Assembly (NCBI RefSeq): GCF_038246755.1
Contig: NZ_CP134706.1
Location: 2,170,001-2,234,000 of the forward strand
DNA from: Micromonospora sp. FIMYZ51
GTDB taxonomy: Bacteria > Actinomycetota > Actinomycetes > Mycobacteriales > Micromonosporaceae
Reading direction: 5' to 3'
DNA: 64,000 nucleotides
Shown piece by piece: positions 25,709 to 33,969 of this stretch. The position numbers were made by a program, and so were the translations under genes. Numbering within the stretch: the stretch's first letter is position 1; each line of letters opens with the position of its first letter. The notes below the pieces were generated by a model that was not told the DNA's origin, made no database searches, and saw only the letters and a program-made list of their open reading frames with translations.

Positions 25709-27406
25709 TCAGGTGGTGGGGGAGAGCGGGGCGGTGCGCGCGGCGCGCGGCGTCGGCGGAGCCCAGGTGGGGTCCAACTCGCGCCGGGCGGCGGCCAGGA
25801 ACGCCTCGGCGTAGGCGTCGATGGGGAAGTCACCGAGGTACCGCCGCCGGGTCGTCCAGCGGGCCGTGGCGAGCGGATCGGTGTCGAGCAGCCCGGTCAG
25901 CACCTCGTCCAGGTTCGTCAGGTCGCGGCGCAGCACATAGCCGGACGCGGCCAGCGGAAACCGCTCGGTGAAACGGTCGCCGTCGGCACCCGTGTCGGTG
26001 ACCGCGTACGGCTTGCCCGAGTAGAGCCAGTCGGACACCACGCCGGAGACGTCGGAGACCAGGGCGTCGGCACGGTTCACCGACTCGGCCAGGCTCAGCC
26101 GGCTGGCTGCGGCACCGAACAGGTGCTGCCGTCCGGTGCGGGACCGGTCGGCGGCGAGCAGGTCGTGTAGCCGCGCCAGGTACCGGGCCGAGGCCGGGTT
26201 CTGCGTGGTGTAGGGGTGCGCCCGCAGGATCACCGTGGCACCCCGGTCCAGCAGCCGCCGCAGCAGCGGCTCGGCCATCGGCAGCGAGCAGTAGTCGGCG
26301 TCGGCGTGGTGCCCGGTCCAGGTGGGGGTGTAGAGCACCGTCGGGTTGGCCAGGCCGGTGGCGGGCTCGGTGCGTACCTCGATCGTCTCGACCTGCGGAC
26401 GGCCGACCACGACGAACTTCTCCGCCGGGATCGCCACCCCGGCCCGGGCGTACCTGTCGATGGCCGCCTCGCCGGCCACGAAGATCCGGTCGAAGATCCC
26501 GGACACCGGGTTGGCGCTGGACGCCTTGTCGCTGTCGCCGTGGTGCAGCTGGATGTGGGTGAGCTGGGTGAAACGGAGGCAGTGACTGTTCTTCGCGCCG
26601 TGGTTGACGTAGAACGCCACCCGCAGGCTGGGCACCAGCACCTCGTCCATGCTGCGCAGGGTGGGGCAGTAGAGCACCGGGGCGGTGGTGGCCGCCGCGA
26701 TGGCGGCCAGCGACTCCGGTTCGCGCACCATCACCACGAACGGCCGACCGATCCGCGCCAGGTACGGCAGCCACATGGTGACCTGGTACTCCGAGCCGGG
26801 CGGGGCGGAGAAGTGCAGCACGAACTCCGGCTGGTGCCGGCGCAGCGCCCGGGTGACCGGCGAGCCGCCGCTTGCCGGCCGGAACCGCCGCCGGGCCAGG
26901 TCCAGTGCGACCGCGCCGACGACGGCACCCACCAACAGGACCGCCACCAGCGCGAGGACGGCGGGCAGGGCGGCCAGGGCGGCCAGGGCCAGGACCGCGA
27001 GCAGGCCGGCCAGGGCGTCCCCGAGGCCGGCGGCGACCTGCGGCACCCAGGTGCGTACCGGCAGGTTGGCGGCGCGGATCTCCAGGTTTCCGGCGTCCCG
27101 CAGCGGACCGGCCAGCAGCAGCAGTCCCAGCAGCACCAGGGCGGCGGCGGCCAGCGCCGGGTCGAACCCGGAGTCGAGCTGCCGGGCGTAGCCGACCAGG
27201 ATTCCGGCCGCGATCAGTGTGGTCTCCGCGACGCTGTCGGCGCCGGGGCGCACCCGGCGCTCCCAGACGGTGGCCGCGAGCGCGACCACCGCCAGGCCGA
27301 GACCCCAGGCGGTCGCGTCGGTGAGCGCGACCACGCCGAACGCCAGCACCGCCCCGCCGGTGGCCAGGCCCCGGGCGGCCAACTTCGTGACCAGGTCACC
27401 ACGCAT
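25709..27406 (-). CDS. TagF/TagB-like CDP-polyol phosphotransferase with N-terminal membrane domain
   Basis: 565 residues. About the first 190 form several transmembrane segments, followed by a glycerophosphotransferase domain that moves polyol phosphate from a CDP donor onto a growing wall polymer. Domain motifs are HIQLHHGDSDKAS with the conserved His, LYTPTWTGHH, ILRAHPYTTQN and DVSGVVSDWLYSGKPYAV. Gram-positive TagF enzymes are normally peripheral membrane proteins, so the multi-pass N-terminus is unusual. It lies 34 bases after the CDP-ribitol synthase-like gene. The likely substrate is therefore CDP-ribitol, but CDP-glycerol cannot be excluded. Confidence 0.88.
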   Translation of the reverse strand: MRGDLVTKLAARGLATGGAVLAFGVVALTDATAWGLGLAVVALAATVWERRVRPGADSVAETTLIAAGILVGYARQLDSGFDPALAAAALVLLGLLLLAGPLRDAGNLEIRAANLPVRTWVPQVAAGLGDALAGLLAVLALAALAALPAVLALVAVLLVGAVVGAVALDLARRRFRPASGGSPVTRALRRHQPEFVLHFSAPPGSEYQVTMWLPYLARIGRPFVVMVREPESLAAIAAATTAPVLYCPTLRSMDEVLVPSLRVAFYVNHGAKNSHCLRFTQLTHIQLHHGDSDKASSANPVSGIFDRIFVAGEAAIDRYARAGVAIPAEKFVVVGRPQVETIEVRTEPATGLANPTVLYTPTWTGHHADADYCSLPMAEPLLRRLLDRGATVILRAHPYTTQNPASARYLARLHDLLAADRSRTGRQHLFGAAASRLSLAESVNRADALVSDVSGVVSDWLYSGKPYAVTDTGADGDRFTERFPLAASGYVLRRDLTNLDEVLTGLLDTDPLATARWTTRRRYLGDFPIDAYAEAFLAAARRELDPTWAPPTPRAARTAPLSPTT

Positions 27407-27440
27407 CTCGGTGTCGCCTTCGCGCTATGTTGCCGGCCGG

Positions 27441-28949
27441 TCAGCCGACGGGTGCGGTGTCGATCGGCCGGTCGGCCTGGGCGGGCGCCGGCACGGCGAG
27501 CGGCGCGGCCTCGCCGGGCGGCCGGCGGACGTCGATCACCTGGCCGGTGAGGTCCGAGATCAGTACGTCCAGCGAGGCCTGGGCGACGGTCTCGGCGGCG
27601 AGCAGGGTGTGCTCGGGCTCCTCGCCGAACGCCTTGGTTCGCATCGGGGTGGCGGTTCGCTCCGGGTTGATGATGTTCACCCGGACGCCCTGCTCCGCCC
27701 ACTCGTCCGACAGCGCCTGGGTGAGGTTGACCAGGGCGGCCTTGGTCGCCGAGTAGAGCGCGTAGTCGGCCCGCCCCCGGGTGTACGAGCTGGAGGTGTA
27801 GAGCAGCAGCTGGCCCTTGGTGTGCTGGAGGTACGGCAGGGCCTGCCGGGCGACGGTCACCGGGCCGACGAAGTTGACCTGGAGCACCCGGTCGATGGTG
27901 TCCTGGTCCATCTCGGCCAGCGCGCCCTTCTCCAGGATGCCGGCGGTGACCACCACGTGGTCGATGCGGCCGGTGGCGTCGAAGGCGGTCTTCAGCGCGG
28001 CCTCGACGTCCTCGGGCCGCTCCACGTGGGTGCCGGTGCTGGAGCGGCTGAACGGGAAGACCTGCGCGCCGTGCCGGCGGGCCAGCTCGGTCAGGTCGTG
28101 GCCGATGCCGTAGCTGCCGCCGAAGACGACTATCGTCCGGCCGGCGACCTCCTCGCTGTAGGCCCGCTGGTCGGCCAGCCGGGGCACCTTGGCGGCGGCC
28201 AGCTGGAACAGCTTGTCGGCCAGGTGCACGTCGACCGGGTGGGTGACCTTGATGTTCTCGTCCGAGCCGTCGATCACCTTGATCGGGGTCTCGGGCAGGT
28301 AGCGCAGCACCACGCCGCAGTCGTCGGTGGCGGCGAAGTTCGGGTCACCCTCGGCCCGGCGGTACGCCTCCCGGATGGTCCCGGAGCGGAAGGCCTGCGG
28401 GGTCTGGCCCCGGCGCAGCGTGGCCCGGACCGGGATGTCGGTGATGCAGTCGTTCTCGTCCACCTGGATGATCGTGTCGGCCGACGGGATGGCCACGTCG
28501 ACCGCCGAGTAGGTCCAGAGGGCGTTCACGCACTCCCGGACGATCCGGCCGTTGAGCAGCGGTCGTACCGCGTCGTGGAAGAGGATGTTGCAGTCCCCTT
28601 CGCCGACCGCGTCCAGCGCGATGCGGGTGGTGGCGTTGCGGGTGTCGCCGCCCTCGATGACCTTGGTGACCTTGCGGAAGCCGGCCTTGTCGACGATCCG
28701 TCGCGCCTCGTCGACGTGGCCGCTGGCCATCAGCACGATGATCTCGTCGATCTCCGGCGCGGCCTCGAAGACGGCAAGCGTGTGCTCGATGATCGGCTTA
28801 CCGGCGATCTTCAGGAGCTGCTTGGGGATGCCGAGGCCCAGGCGGGTGCCGGTGCCGCCGGCAAGCACCACGGCCACCGTCCGGGAGGGTCGCCACGGCG
28901 CCGGGTTCTCCCGCCGGGTGCCCGGTTCGGTGGTCAGGTCCTGCGTCAT
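27441..28949 (-). CDS. Bifunctional cytidylyltransferase / SDR reductase (Bcs1-like CDP-ribitol synthase)
   Basis: 502 residues. The N-terminal IspD/TarI-type nucleotidyltransferase has VAVVLAGGTGTRLGLGIPKQ and the late DDCGVVLRYLP. The C-terminal short-chain dehydrogenase has VVFGGSYGIGHDL for NAD(P) and the catalytic Y-x3-K in YALYSATKAALVN. The domain order matches Haemophilus Bcs1/Acs1, where the reductase makes ribitol-5-phosphate from ribulose-5-phosphate and the other domain makes CDP-ribitol. The adjacent TagF-like polymerase and TagGH-like exporter support a poly(ribitol phosphate) role. The ATG at 28949 is clear. A 167-base gap separates it from the upstream ATPase gene. Confidence 0.88.
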   Translation of the reverse strand: MTQDLTTEPGTRRENPAPWRPSRTVAVVLAGGTGTRLGLGIPKQLLKIAGKPIIEHTLAVFEAAPEIDEIIVLMASGHVDEARRIVDKAGFRKVTKVIEGGDTRNATTRIALDAVGEGDCNILFHDAVRPLLNGRIVRECVNALWTYSAVDVAIPSADTIIQVDENDCITDIPVRATLRRGQTPQAFRSGTIREAYRRAEGDPNFAATDDCGVVLRYLPETPIKVIDGSDENIKVTHPVDVHLADKLFQLAAAKVPRLADQRAYSEEVAGRTIVVFGGSYGIGHDLTELARRHGAQVFPFSRSSTGTHVERPEDVEAALKTAFDATGRIDHVVVTAGILEKGALAEMDQDTIDRVLQVNFVGPVTVARQALPYLQHTKGQLLLYTSSSYTRGRADYALYSATKAALVNLTQALSDEWAEQGVRVNIINPERTATPMRTKAFGEEPEHTLLAAETVAQASLDVLISDLTGQVIDVRRPPGEAAPLAVPAPAQADRPIDTAPVG

Positions 28950-29116
28950 TGCCGGTCCTCGCTCTCGGGGGGTGTCGCTCGCGGTGAATGGGTGCCAGGA
29001 AGGGTTGCGCCGAGGTGGCGACGGGATGAACAGTAACGCGCGGACCGCGTCGCCCCAACGAGGGCGACGCGGCGCGGGCGGTCACCGGGTTGCGGTTCGG
29101 ACGGCCGCGACCGGCT

Positions 29117-29920
29117 CTACTTGCCGTTGGTGAATGCTTCGTAGGCGCGAATTACCTCATCGGTCGGGCCGTCCATCCGCATCTCGCCCGATTCCAGCCA
29201 GATTGTCCGTTCGCACGTGTCCCGCACCGAGGAGAGCTGGTGGCTCACCAGGAACACGGTGCCGGCGCTCTCCCGCAGCTCCCGGACCCGCTTCTCGCTG
29301 CGCTTGCGGAACTTCTTGTCGCCGGTGGCGAGGGCCTCGTCGATCAGCAGCACGTCGTGCTGCTTGGCCGCGGCGATGGAAAACCGCAGCCGGGCCGACA
29401 TGCCGGAGGAGTAGGTACGCATCGGCAGCGAGGCGAAGTCACCGCGCTGGTTGATCCCGGAGAACTCGATGATCTCCGGCAGCTTGCGCTGCACCTCCGC
29501 CGGGTGCATGCCCATGGCCAGGCAGCCGAGCGTGACGTTGCGCTCGCCGGGCAGGTCGTTGAGGAGCGCGGCGTTCACCCCGAGCAGCGAGGGCTGCCCC
29601 TGGGTGTAGATCGCGCCGTGCTCCACCGGCAGCAGCCCGGCGATGGCCCGCAACAGGGTCGACTTGCCGGAACCGTTGGTGCCGATCAACCCGATCGCCT
29701 CACCGCGGTACGCGGTGAAGGTGACGCCGCGCACCGCGTGCACCTGCCGGACGTTCGGCGCGGAGGTACGGGTCAGCAGCCGCTTGAAGGCCGTCGCCGG
29801 GCTGGTGTTGCCCGCGCCGCGCCGCCGGTGCACCCGGTAGACGACGTGTGCGTCGTCCACCACGACGGTCGGGATCCGCTCCTGGATCCGGGGCAGGGTC
29901 ACCGTCACATCATTGGACAT
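29117..29920 (-). CDS. Polysaccharide/teichoic acid ABC exporter ATPase (TagH-like)
   Basis: 267-residue nucleotide-binding subunit of a Wzt/TagH-type exporter that moves a lipid-linked polymer across the membrane. Walker A is GTNGSGKSTLLR, signature YSSGMSARLRF, Walker B VLLIDEALATGD and the H-loop VSHQLSS. There is no C-terminal carbohydrate-binding domain as in long Wzt proteins, so it resembles TagH. The start MSNDVTVTLP at 29920 is chosen because it follows the permease stop by 10 bases; an in-frame ATG at 29980 would overlap that gene by 50 bases. Confidence 0.92.
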   Translation of the reverse strand: MSNDVTVTLPRIQERIPTVVVDDAHVVYRVHRRRGAGNTSPATAFKRLLTRTSAPNVRQVHAVRGVTFTAYRGEAIGLIGTNGSGKSTLLRAIAGLLPVEHGAIYTQGQPSLLGVNAALLNDLPGERNVTLGCLAMGMHPAEVQRKLPEIIEFSGINQRGDFASLPMRTYSSGMSARLRFSIAAAKQHDVLLIDEALATGDKKFRKRSEKRVRELRESAGTVFLVSHQLSSVRDTCERTIWLESGEMRMDGPTDEVIRAYEAFTNGK

Positions 29921-29930
29921 CGCGACCTGA

Positions 29931-30827
29931 TCAACCACGGCCGTACTCCTGTTCGCCGCGCCAGAAGTAGAGGTAGCCACCGATCCCCATGACCAGCGCC
30001 CAGCCCAGCGCGATCAGCCAGGCCTGCGGCAGGGACTCGTTGAGCAGCGGGGTGCTCTCCAGCAGGGAGACCCGGGCCAGCTCGATGTAGACAAGCAGAG
30101 GGTTGAACTGGAGCACCGTGGTGGTCCATTCGGGCAGGTTCCGGGCGAACAGCTCGACGCTGTAGAGCACGCCGGAGCCGTACATCCAGGCCCGCAGGAT
30201 GAAGGGCATCACCTGCTTCAGGTCGGTGGCCTTGGAGCCCAGCCGCGCCACCGCCATGGTCAGCCCGGCGGTGAAGATCGCCTGGAGCAGCACCGCCGGC
30301 ACCAGCATCAGCCACATCAGGGTGATCGGCTCCCCGGTCACCAGCACGATCACCAGCAGCACCACGATCGATCCGAACAGCTGCTGGAACTGCGTGGTGG
30401 TGATGGCCAGCGGCAGGCTGGCCCGCGGGAAGTGCAGCGCGCGGATCAGGCCGAGCTGGCCGCTGATCGCCTTGGTGCCGTTCTGCACGCTGGTCTGGGT
30501 GAAGTTGAAGATGAACACGCCGGTGGTCAGGTAGGCGAGGAAGTTGTCCACGCCCCGGCTCTGTTCGAGGACCAGACCGAAGATCAGGTAGTAGACCGCC
30601 GCGTTGGTGAGCGGGGTGAGCACCTGCCAGAGCTGCCCGAGTCGAGCGTTGCTGAACGAGGCGGTCAGCTTGGCGCTGGCGTACGCGGCGATGAAGTGCC
30701 GGTACTGCCAGAGCTGGCGGGTGTAACGGCCGAGCGAGGGTCGCTCGCCAGCTACCCGCAGCCCGTGCCGGGCGGCCAGCTGGGCCGGGGTGAGGCCGGA
30801 ATCGGGGTCGGCCAGCGCGTTGGCCAT
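29931..30827 (-). CDS. Polysaccharide/teichoic acid ABC exporter permease (TagG/Wzm-like)
   Basis: 298 residues with an ABC-2 membrane domain: a long cytoplasmic N-terminus, then six hydrophobic segments (from TNAAVYYLIFGLVL through LIALGWALVMGIGGYLYF) and the exporter motif QLGLIRALHFPRASLPLA. It pairs with the ATPase encoded 10 bases downstream. Together they would export the polymer made by the TagF-like enzyme. It is divergent from a TetR gene 156 bases away. Confidence 0.92.
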   Translation of the reverse strand: MANALADPDSGLTPAQLAARHGLRVAGERPSLGRYTRQLWQYRHFIAAYASAKLTASFSNARLGQLWQVLTPLTNAAVYYLIFGLVLEQSRGVDNFLAYLTTGVFIFNFTQTSVQNGTKAISGQLGLIRALHFPRASLPLAITTTQFQQLFGSIVVLLVIVLVTGEPITLMWLMLVPAVLLQAIFTAGLTMAVARLGSKATDLKQVMPFILRAWMYGSGVLYSVELFARNLPEWTTTVLQFNPLLVYIELARVSLLESTPLLNESLPQAWLIALGWALVMGIGGYLYFWRGEQEYGRG

Positions 30828-30948
30828 GGGGAAAGGCGCTCCGATCTATCGAGCCGGGCGGAATGTTCGCGACGTGGAATCTAGCGTGGCCAGTGCGTGG
30901 AGCGCCGCCCCCGTCGCTGCGTGGACAGTAGTCCGAAACACGTCGGGA

Positions 30949-30969
30949 CGCAACCGTAGCGTCGTTGCG
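30949..30969. promoter_or_regulatory. Candidate TetR operator
   Basis: CGCAAC (30949-30954) and GTTGCG (30964-30969) form a dyad with a 9-base spacer, 14 bases before the TetR start and in the divergent gap to the exporter operon. The arms are short, so this is tentative. Confidence 0.45.
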
Positions 30970-30983
30970 GTACATTGTCGCAC

Positions 30984-31613
30984 GTGAAGACCGACAAGAG
31001 GCGGGCGCCGGCCGGTGCCGCGGTGCTCCGTGACGAGATCACCACGGCGATCCGCCGCGCGGTCACCAAGGAACTGGCGGAAGTAGGCTACGGCCGGCTG
31101 TCGATCGAAGCGGTGGCGCGTCGGGCCGGAGTGAGCAAGACCGCGGTCTATCGCCGGTGGCGCTCCAAGCTCGAACTGGTGCTTGACGTGGTCTCGGCCG
31201 TCGCGCGCCGCAAGCTGCCGCTGCTGGACACCGGGACCCTCGACGGCGACGTACGGCTGCTGCTGCTCGTGGTGACCGGAGCGCTGGGGCACCCCCTGGC
31301 GTCGCAGATCATCCCCGATCTGCTCGCCGAGGCGGCGCGCAACCCGCAGATCGCCGGCACGCTCCAGGGCGCCCTGAACGACTACCAGGACCGGATCGGC
31401 AAGATCGTCATCGGCCGGGCGGTCGAGCGCGGCGAACTGCCCGCCGGTGCCGACCCCCGGGTCGCCGCCGACCTGATCGTCGGGCCGGTCTACTGGCGGC
31501 TGGCCATCGCCCGGGTGCCGTTGGAGCCACCCGAACTCGCCCGGCTGGCGGACGCCGCAGTGGCCGCCCTCCGGGTGGCGTGTGCCGAGCCGGACCGGGA
31601 CCAACCGGCCTGA
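30984..31613 (+). CDS. TetR-family transcriptional regulator
   Basis: 209 residues from GTG at 30984; a TTG nine bases earlier is an alternative, and neither has a clear ribosome-binding site, so it may be leaderless. The HTH is RLSIEAVARRAGVSKTAVYRRW. The C-terminal domain (LDTGTLDGDVRLLLL onward) is of the TetR_C_11-like type. Its position divergent from the teichoic-acid exporter suggests it controls cell-wall glycopolymer genes on one or both sides. The stop codon is the first base triplet of a 23-base minisatellite. Confidence 0.88.
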   Translation: MKTDKRRAPAGAAVLRDEITTAIRRAVTKELAEVGYGRLSIEAVARRAGVSKTAVYRRWRSKLELVLDVVSAVARRKLPLLDTGTLDGDVRLLLLVVTGALGHPLASQIIPDLLAEAARNPQIAGTLQGALNDYQDRIGKIVIGRAVERGELPAGADPRVAADLIVGPVYWRLAIARVPLEPPELARLADAAVAALRVACAEPDRDQPA

Positions 31614-31692
31614 GCTGCCGGGACCGGCCTTCCTGAGCTGCCGGGACCGGCCTTCCTGAGCTGCCCGGGCGACCGGCTCTGAGCTGCCCGGA
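31611..31692. repeat. Minisatellite, 23-base unit, starting at the TetR stop codon
   Basis: TGAGCTGCCGGGACCGGCCT plus TCC occurs at 31611 and 31634, with diverged copies at 31657 and 31680. The first TGA is the stop codon of the TetR gene. Confidence 0.85.
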
Positions 31693-31846
31693 CGGCGGCG
31701 TCGCGCACGCCCCGGATGGCCGTGACCGAAACGGGCCGGGAAATCCCGACCAACGCTCGTGAGCGCCGGTCTCGTCTTCGCCACCGAACGGACTAGTATC
31801 GCACCCCGACACCCGCAAAACAGTCTTGCGACACAGGAGGATCTTC

Positions 31847-32956
31847 ATGGCTGGGCAGCACCCGGACTTCATACCGCCAGCCCGGCCGATCATCGGCGAA
31901 GCCGAGATCGAAGCGGCTGTGCGGGTGCTGCGTAGCGGCAAGGTCGTGCAGGGGCCCGAGGTCGCGGCGTTCGAGGAGGAGTTCGGCGAGCTGGTCGGCG
32001 ACCGGCACTGCGTAGCCGTCAACTCCGGCACCTCCGCCCTCCAACTGACCCTGCTGGCGCTCGGCTTCGGCCCGGGCGACGAGGTCATCGTGCCGTCGTT
32101 CTCCTTCGCGGCCAGCGCCAACGCCGTACGGCTGGTCGGTGCCGAGCCGATCTTCGTGGACATCGAGCCGGACACCTTCTGTGTCGACCCGGAAGCGGTC
32201 GCCGCCGCGGTCACCCCGCGGACCGTCGCCATCATGCCGGTGCACCTGTACGGTCACCCCGCTGCGATGGACAAGATCATGGCGGTCGCGCAGCGGCACG
32301 GCCTGGCCGTCGTCGAGGACGCCGCCCAGGCCCACGGCGCCAGCCTGCACGGCACTCCGGTCGGTGCGTTCGGCACCGCCGGCTGTTTCAGCTTCTATCC
32401 CACCAAGAACATGCACTCCCTGGAGGGAGGCATGATCAGCACCGCGGACGCCGGGCTCGCCCGCACCCTGCGGCTGCTGCGCAACCAGGGCATGGAGCAG
32501 CGGTACGCCAACGAGATCGTCGGGGCCAACATGCGGATGACCGACGTGGCCGCCGCGATCGGCCGGGTGCAGCTCACGCAGCTCGCCGAGTGGACCGAGC
32601 AGCGCCGGGCCAACGCCAAGTACCTCGACTCGAAGATCAACGGCATGGTCACCCCGCCGGTGGCGGACGCCGCCCGGCACGTGTACCACCAGTACACCGT
32701 CCGGGCCCGGGGCAACCGGGACGCGGCCCAGGCCCGCCTCACCGAACTGGGCATCGGCAACGCCGTCTACTACCCGACCCCGATCCACCGGCTCAAGCCG
32801 TACCTGGGCAAGGACGGCCAGCCCGGCCCGTGGGAGCTGCCGGAGACCGAGCGGGCCGCCGCCGAGGTGATCTCGCTGCCGGTGCACCCCTCGCTGAGCC
32901 CCGCCGACCTGGAGCGGATCGCCGACGCCGCGAACCTCGCCGGTGGTGCCCGGTGA
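31847..32956 (+). CDS. DegT/DnrJ-family sugar aminotransferase (WbpE-like)
   Basis: 369-residue PLP enzyme that transaminates a nucleotide-linked keto-sugar. The PLP lysine is K187 in CFSFYPTKNMHSLEGG, with VNSGTSALQLTLLALG and VEDAAQAHGASLHG as further family motifs. AGGAGG lies 6 bases before the ATG. The stop overlaps the GTG of the Gfo/Idh dehydrogenase, and translational coupling of these two enzymes is typical of 3-amino-sugar synthesis (WbpB oxidises C3, WbpE aminates it). A role in UDP-GlcNAc3N-uronate formation is inferred from the other Wbp-like genes nearby. Confidence 0.88.
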   Translation: MAGQHPDFIPPARPIIGEAEIEAAVRVLRSGKVVQGPEVAAFEEEFGELVGDRHCVAVNSGTSALQLTLLALGFGPGDEVIVPSFSFAASANAVRLVGAEPIFVDIEPDTFCVDPEAVAAAVTPRTVAIMPVHLYGHPAAMDKIMAVAQRHGLAVVEDAAQAHGASLHGTPVGAFGTAGCFSFYPTKNMHSLEGGMISTADAGLARTLRLLRNQGMEQRYANEIVGANMRMTDVAAAIGRVQLTQLAEWTEQRRANAKYLDSKINGMVTPPVADAARHVYHQYTVRARGNRDAAQARLTELGIGNAVYYPTPIHRLKPYLGKDGQPGPWELPETERAAAEVISLPVHPSLSPADLERIADAANLAGGAR

Positions 32957-33969
32957 GCGCGCGACAGGGTGGCAAGCTGCGCGCCGGCCTGATCGGCCTG
33001 GGCGCGATGGGCCGCAACCACGCCCGGGTACTGTCCGGTCTGGACGGAGTCGAGCTGGTCGGGATCGTCGACCCGCTCGGTGACCCCAACGGCCTGCTCC
33101 GGGCGCCGGTCCTGCCCGAGCTGAGCGAACTGCTGGCCCTCGACATCGACTACGCCGTGGTCGCCTGCCCGACCGCGCTGCACGAGCCGATCGGGCTCGA
33201 ACTCGCCGCCCACGGGGTGTCGGCGCTGATCGAGAAGCCGCTCGCGCAGTCCGTCGAGGCGGCGACCCGGCTGGTCGAGGCGTTCGAGAGCCGCGGGCTG
33301 GTGGCCGGGGTCGGCCACATCGAGCGGTACAACCCCGCCCTGCAAAACCTGCGGTCTCGTCTGGAAGCGGGCGAGTTGGGCGAGGTCTACCAGGTGGTGA
33401 CCCGACGGCAGGGTCCGTTCCCGCACCGGATCGCCGATGTCGGCGTGGTGCTCGACCTGGCCACCCACGACATCGACCTGACCAGCTGGGTGACCGGCCA
33501 GGAGTACGCCTCGGTGTCGGCCCGGACGGTCTCCCGCAGCGGCCGGCTGCACGAGGACATGGTGGCGGCCGTCGGCCTGCTCTCCGACGGCACGATGGTC
33601 AACCACCTGGTCAACTGGCTCAGCCCGCTCAAGGAACGGTCCACTGTGATCACCGGTGACCGGGGCTGCTTCGTCGCCGACACGCTCACCGCCGACCTGA
33701 CCTTCTACGCCAACGGCGCCATCGACACTGAGTGGGAGGCGTTGCGGGCCTTCCGCGGCGTCGCCGAGGGCGACATGGTCCGCTACGCCATCCCCAAGCG
33801 CGAACCGCTGCTTGTCGAGCACGAGCGATTCCGGGACGCGGTCGAGGGCAAGGAGAGCGACATCGTCACGCTCCGGCAGGGGCTGCGGACGGTCGAGGTG
33901 GCCGGCTGCCTGGTGCGTTCGGCCCGCGACGGCGTGACGATTCCGATCGAGGGCGGGACGCCCCGGTGA
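32953..33969 (+). CDS. Gfo/Idh/MocA dehydrogenase (WbpB-like nucleotide-sugar 3-dehydrogenase)
   Basis: 338 residues. The N-terminal Rossmann motif is AGLIGLGAMGRNHARVLSGL. The family EKP motif is ALIEKPLAQS, and GVGHIERYNPALQNLR resembles the GHIERFNP segment of WbpB-type enzymes that oxidise C3 of UDP-GlcNAc-uronate. DLATHDIDLTSW holds the likely catalytic histidine. GTG at 32953 overlaps the aminotransferase stop, and its own TGA overlaps the next GTG. It is expected to supply the 3-keto substrate to the aminotransferase. Confidence 0.88.
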   Translation: MSARQGGKLRAGLIGLGAMGRNHARVLSGLDGVELVGIVDPLGDPNGLLRAPVLPELSELLALDIDYAVVACPTALHEPIGLELAAHGVSALIEKPLAQSVEAATRLVEAFESRGLVAGVGHIERYNPALQNLRSRLEAGELGEVYQVVTRRQGPFPHRIADVGVVLDLATHDIDLTSWVTGQEYASVSARTVSRSGRLHEDMVAAVGLLSDGTMVNHLVNWLSPLKERSTVITGDRGCFVADTLTADLTFYANGAIDTEWEALRAFRGVAEGDMVRYAIPKREPLLVEHERFRDAVEGKESDIVTLRQGLRTVEVAGCLVRSARDGVTIPIEGGTPR

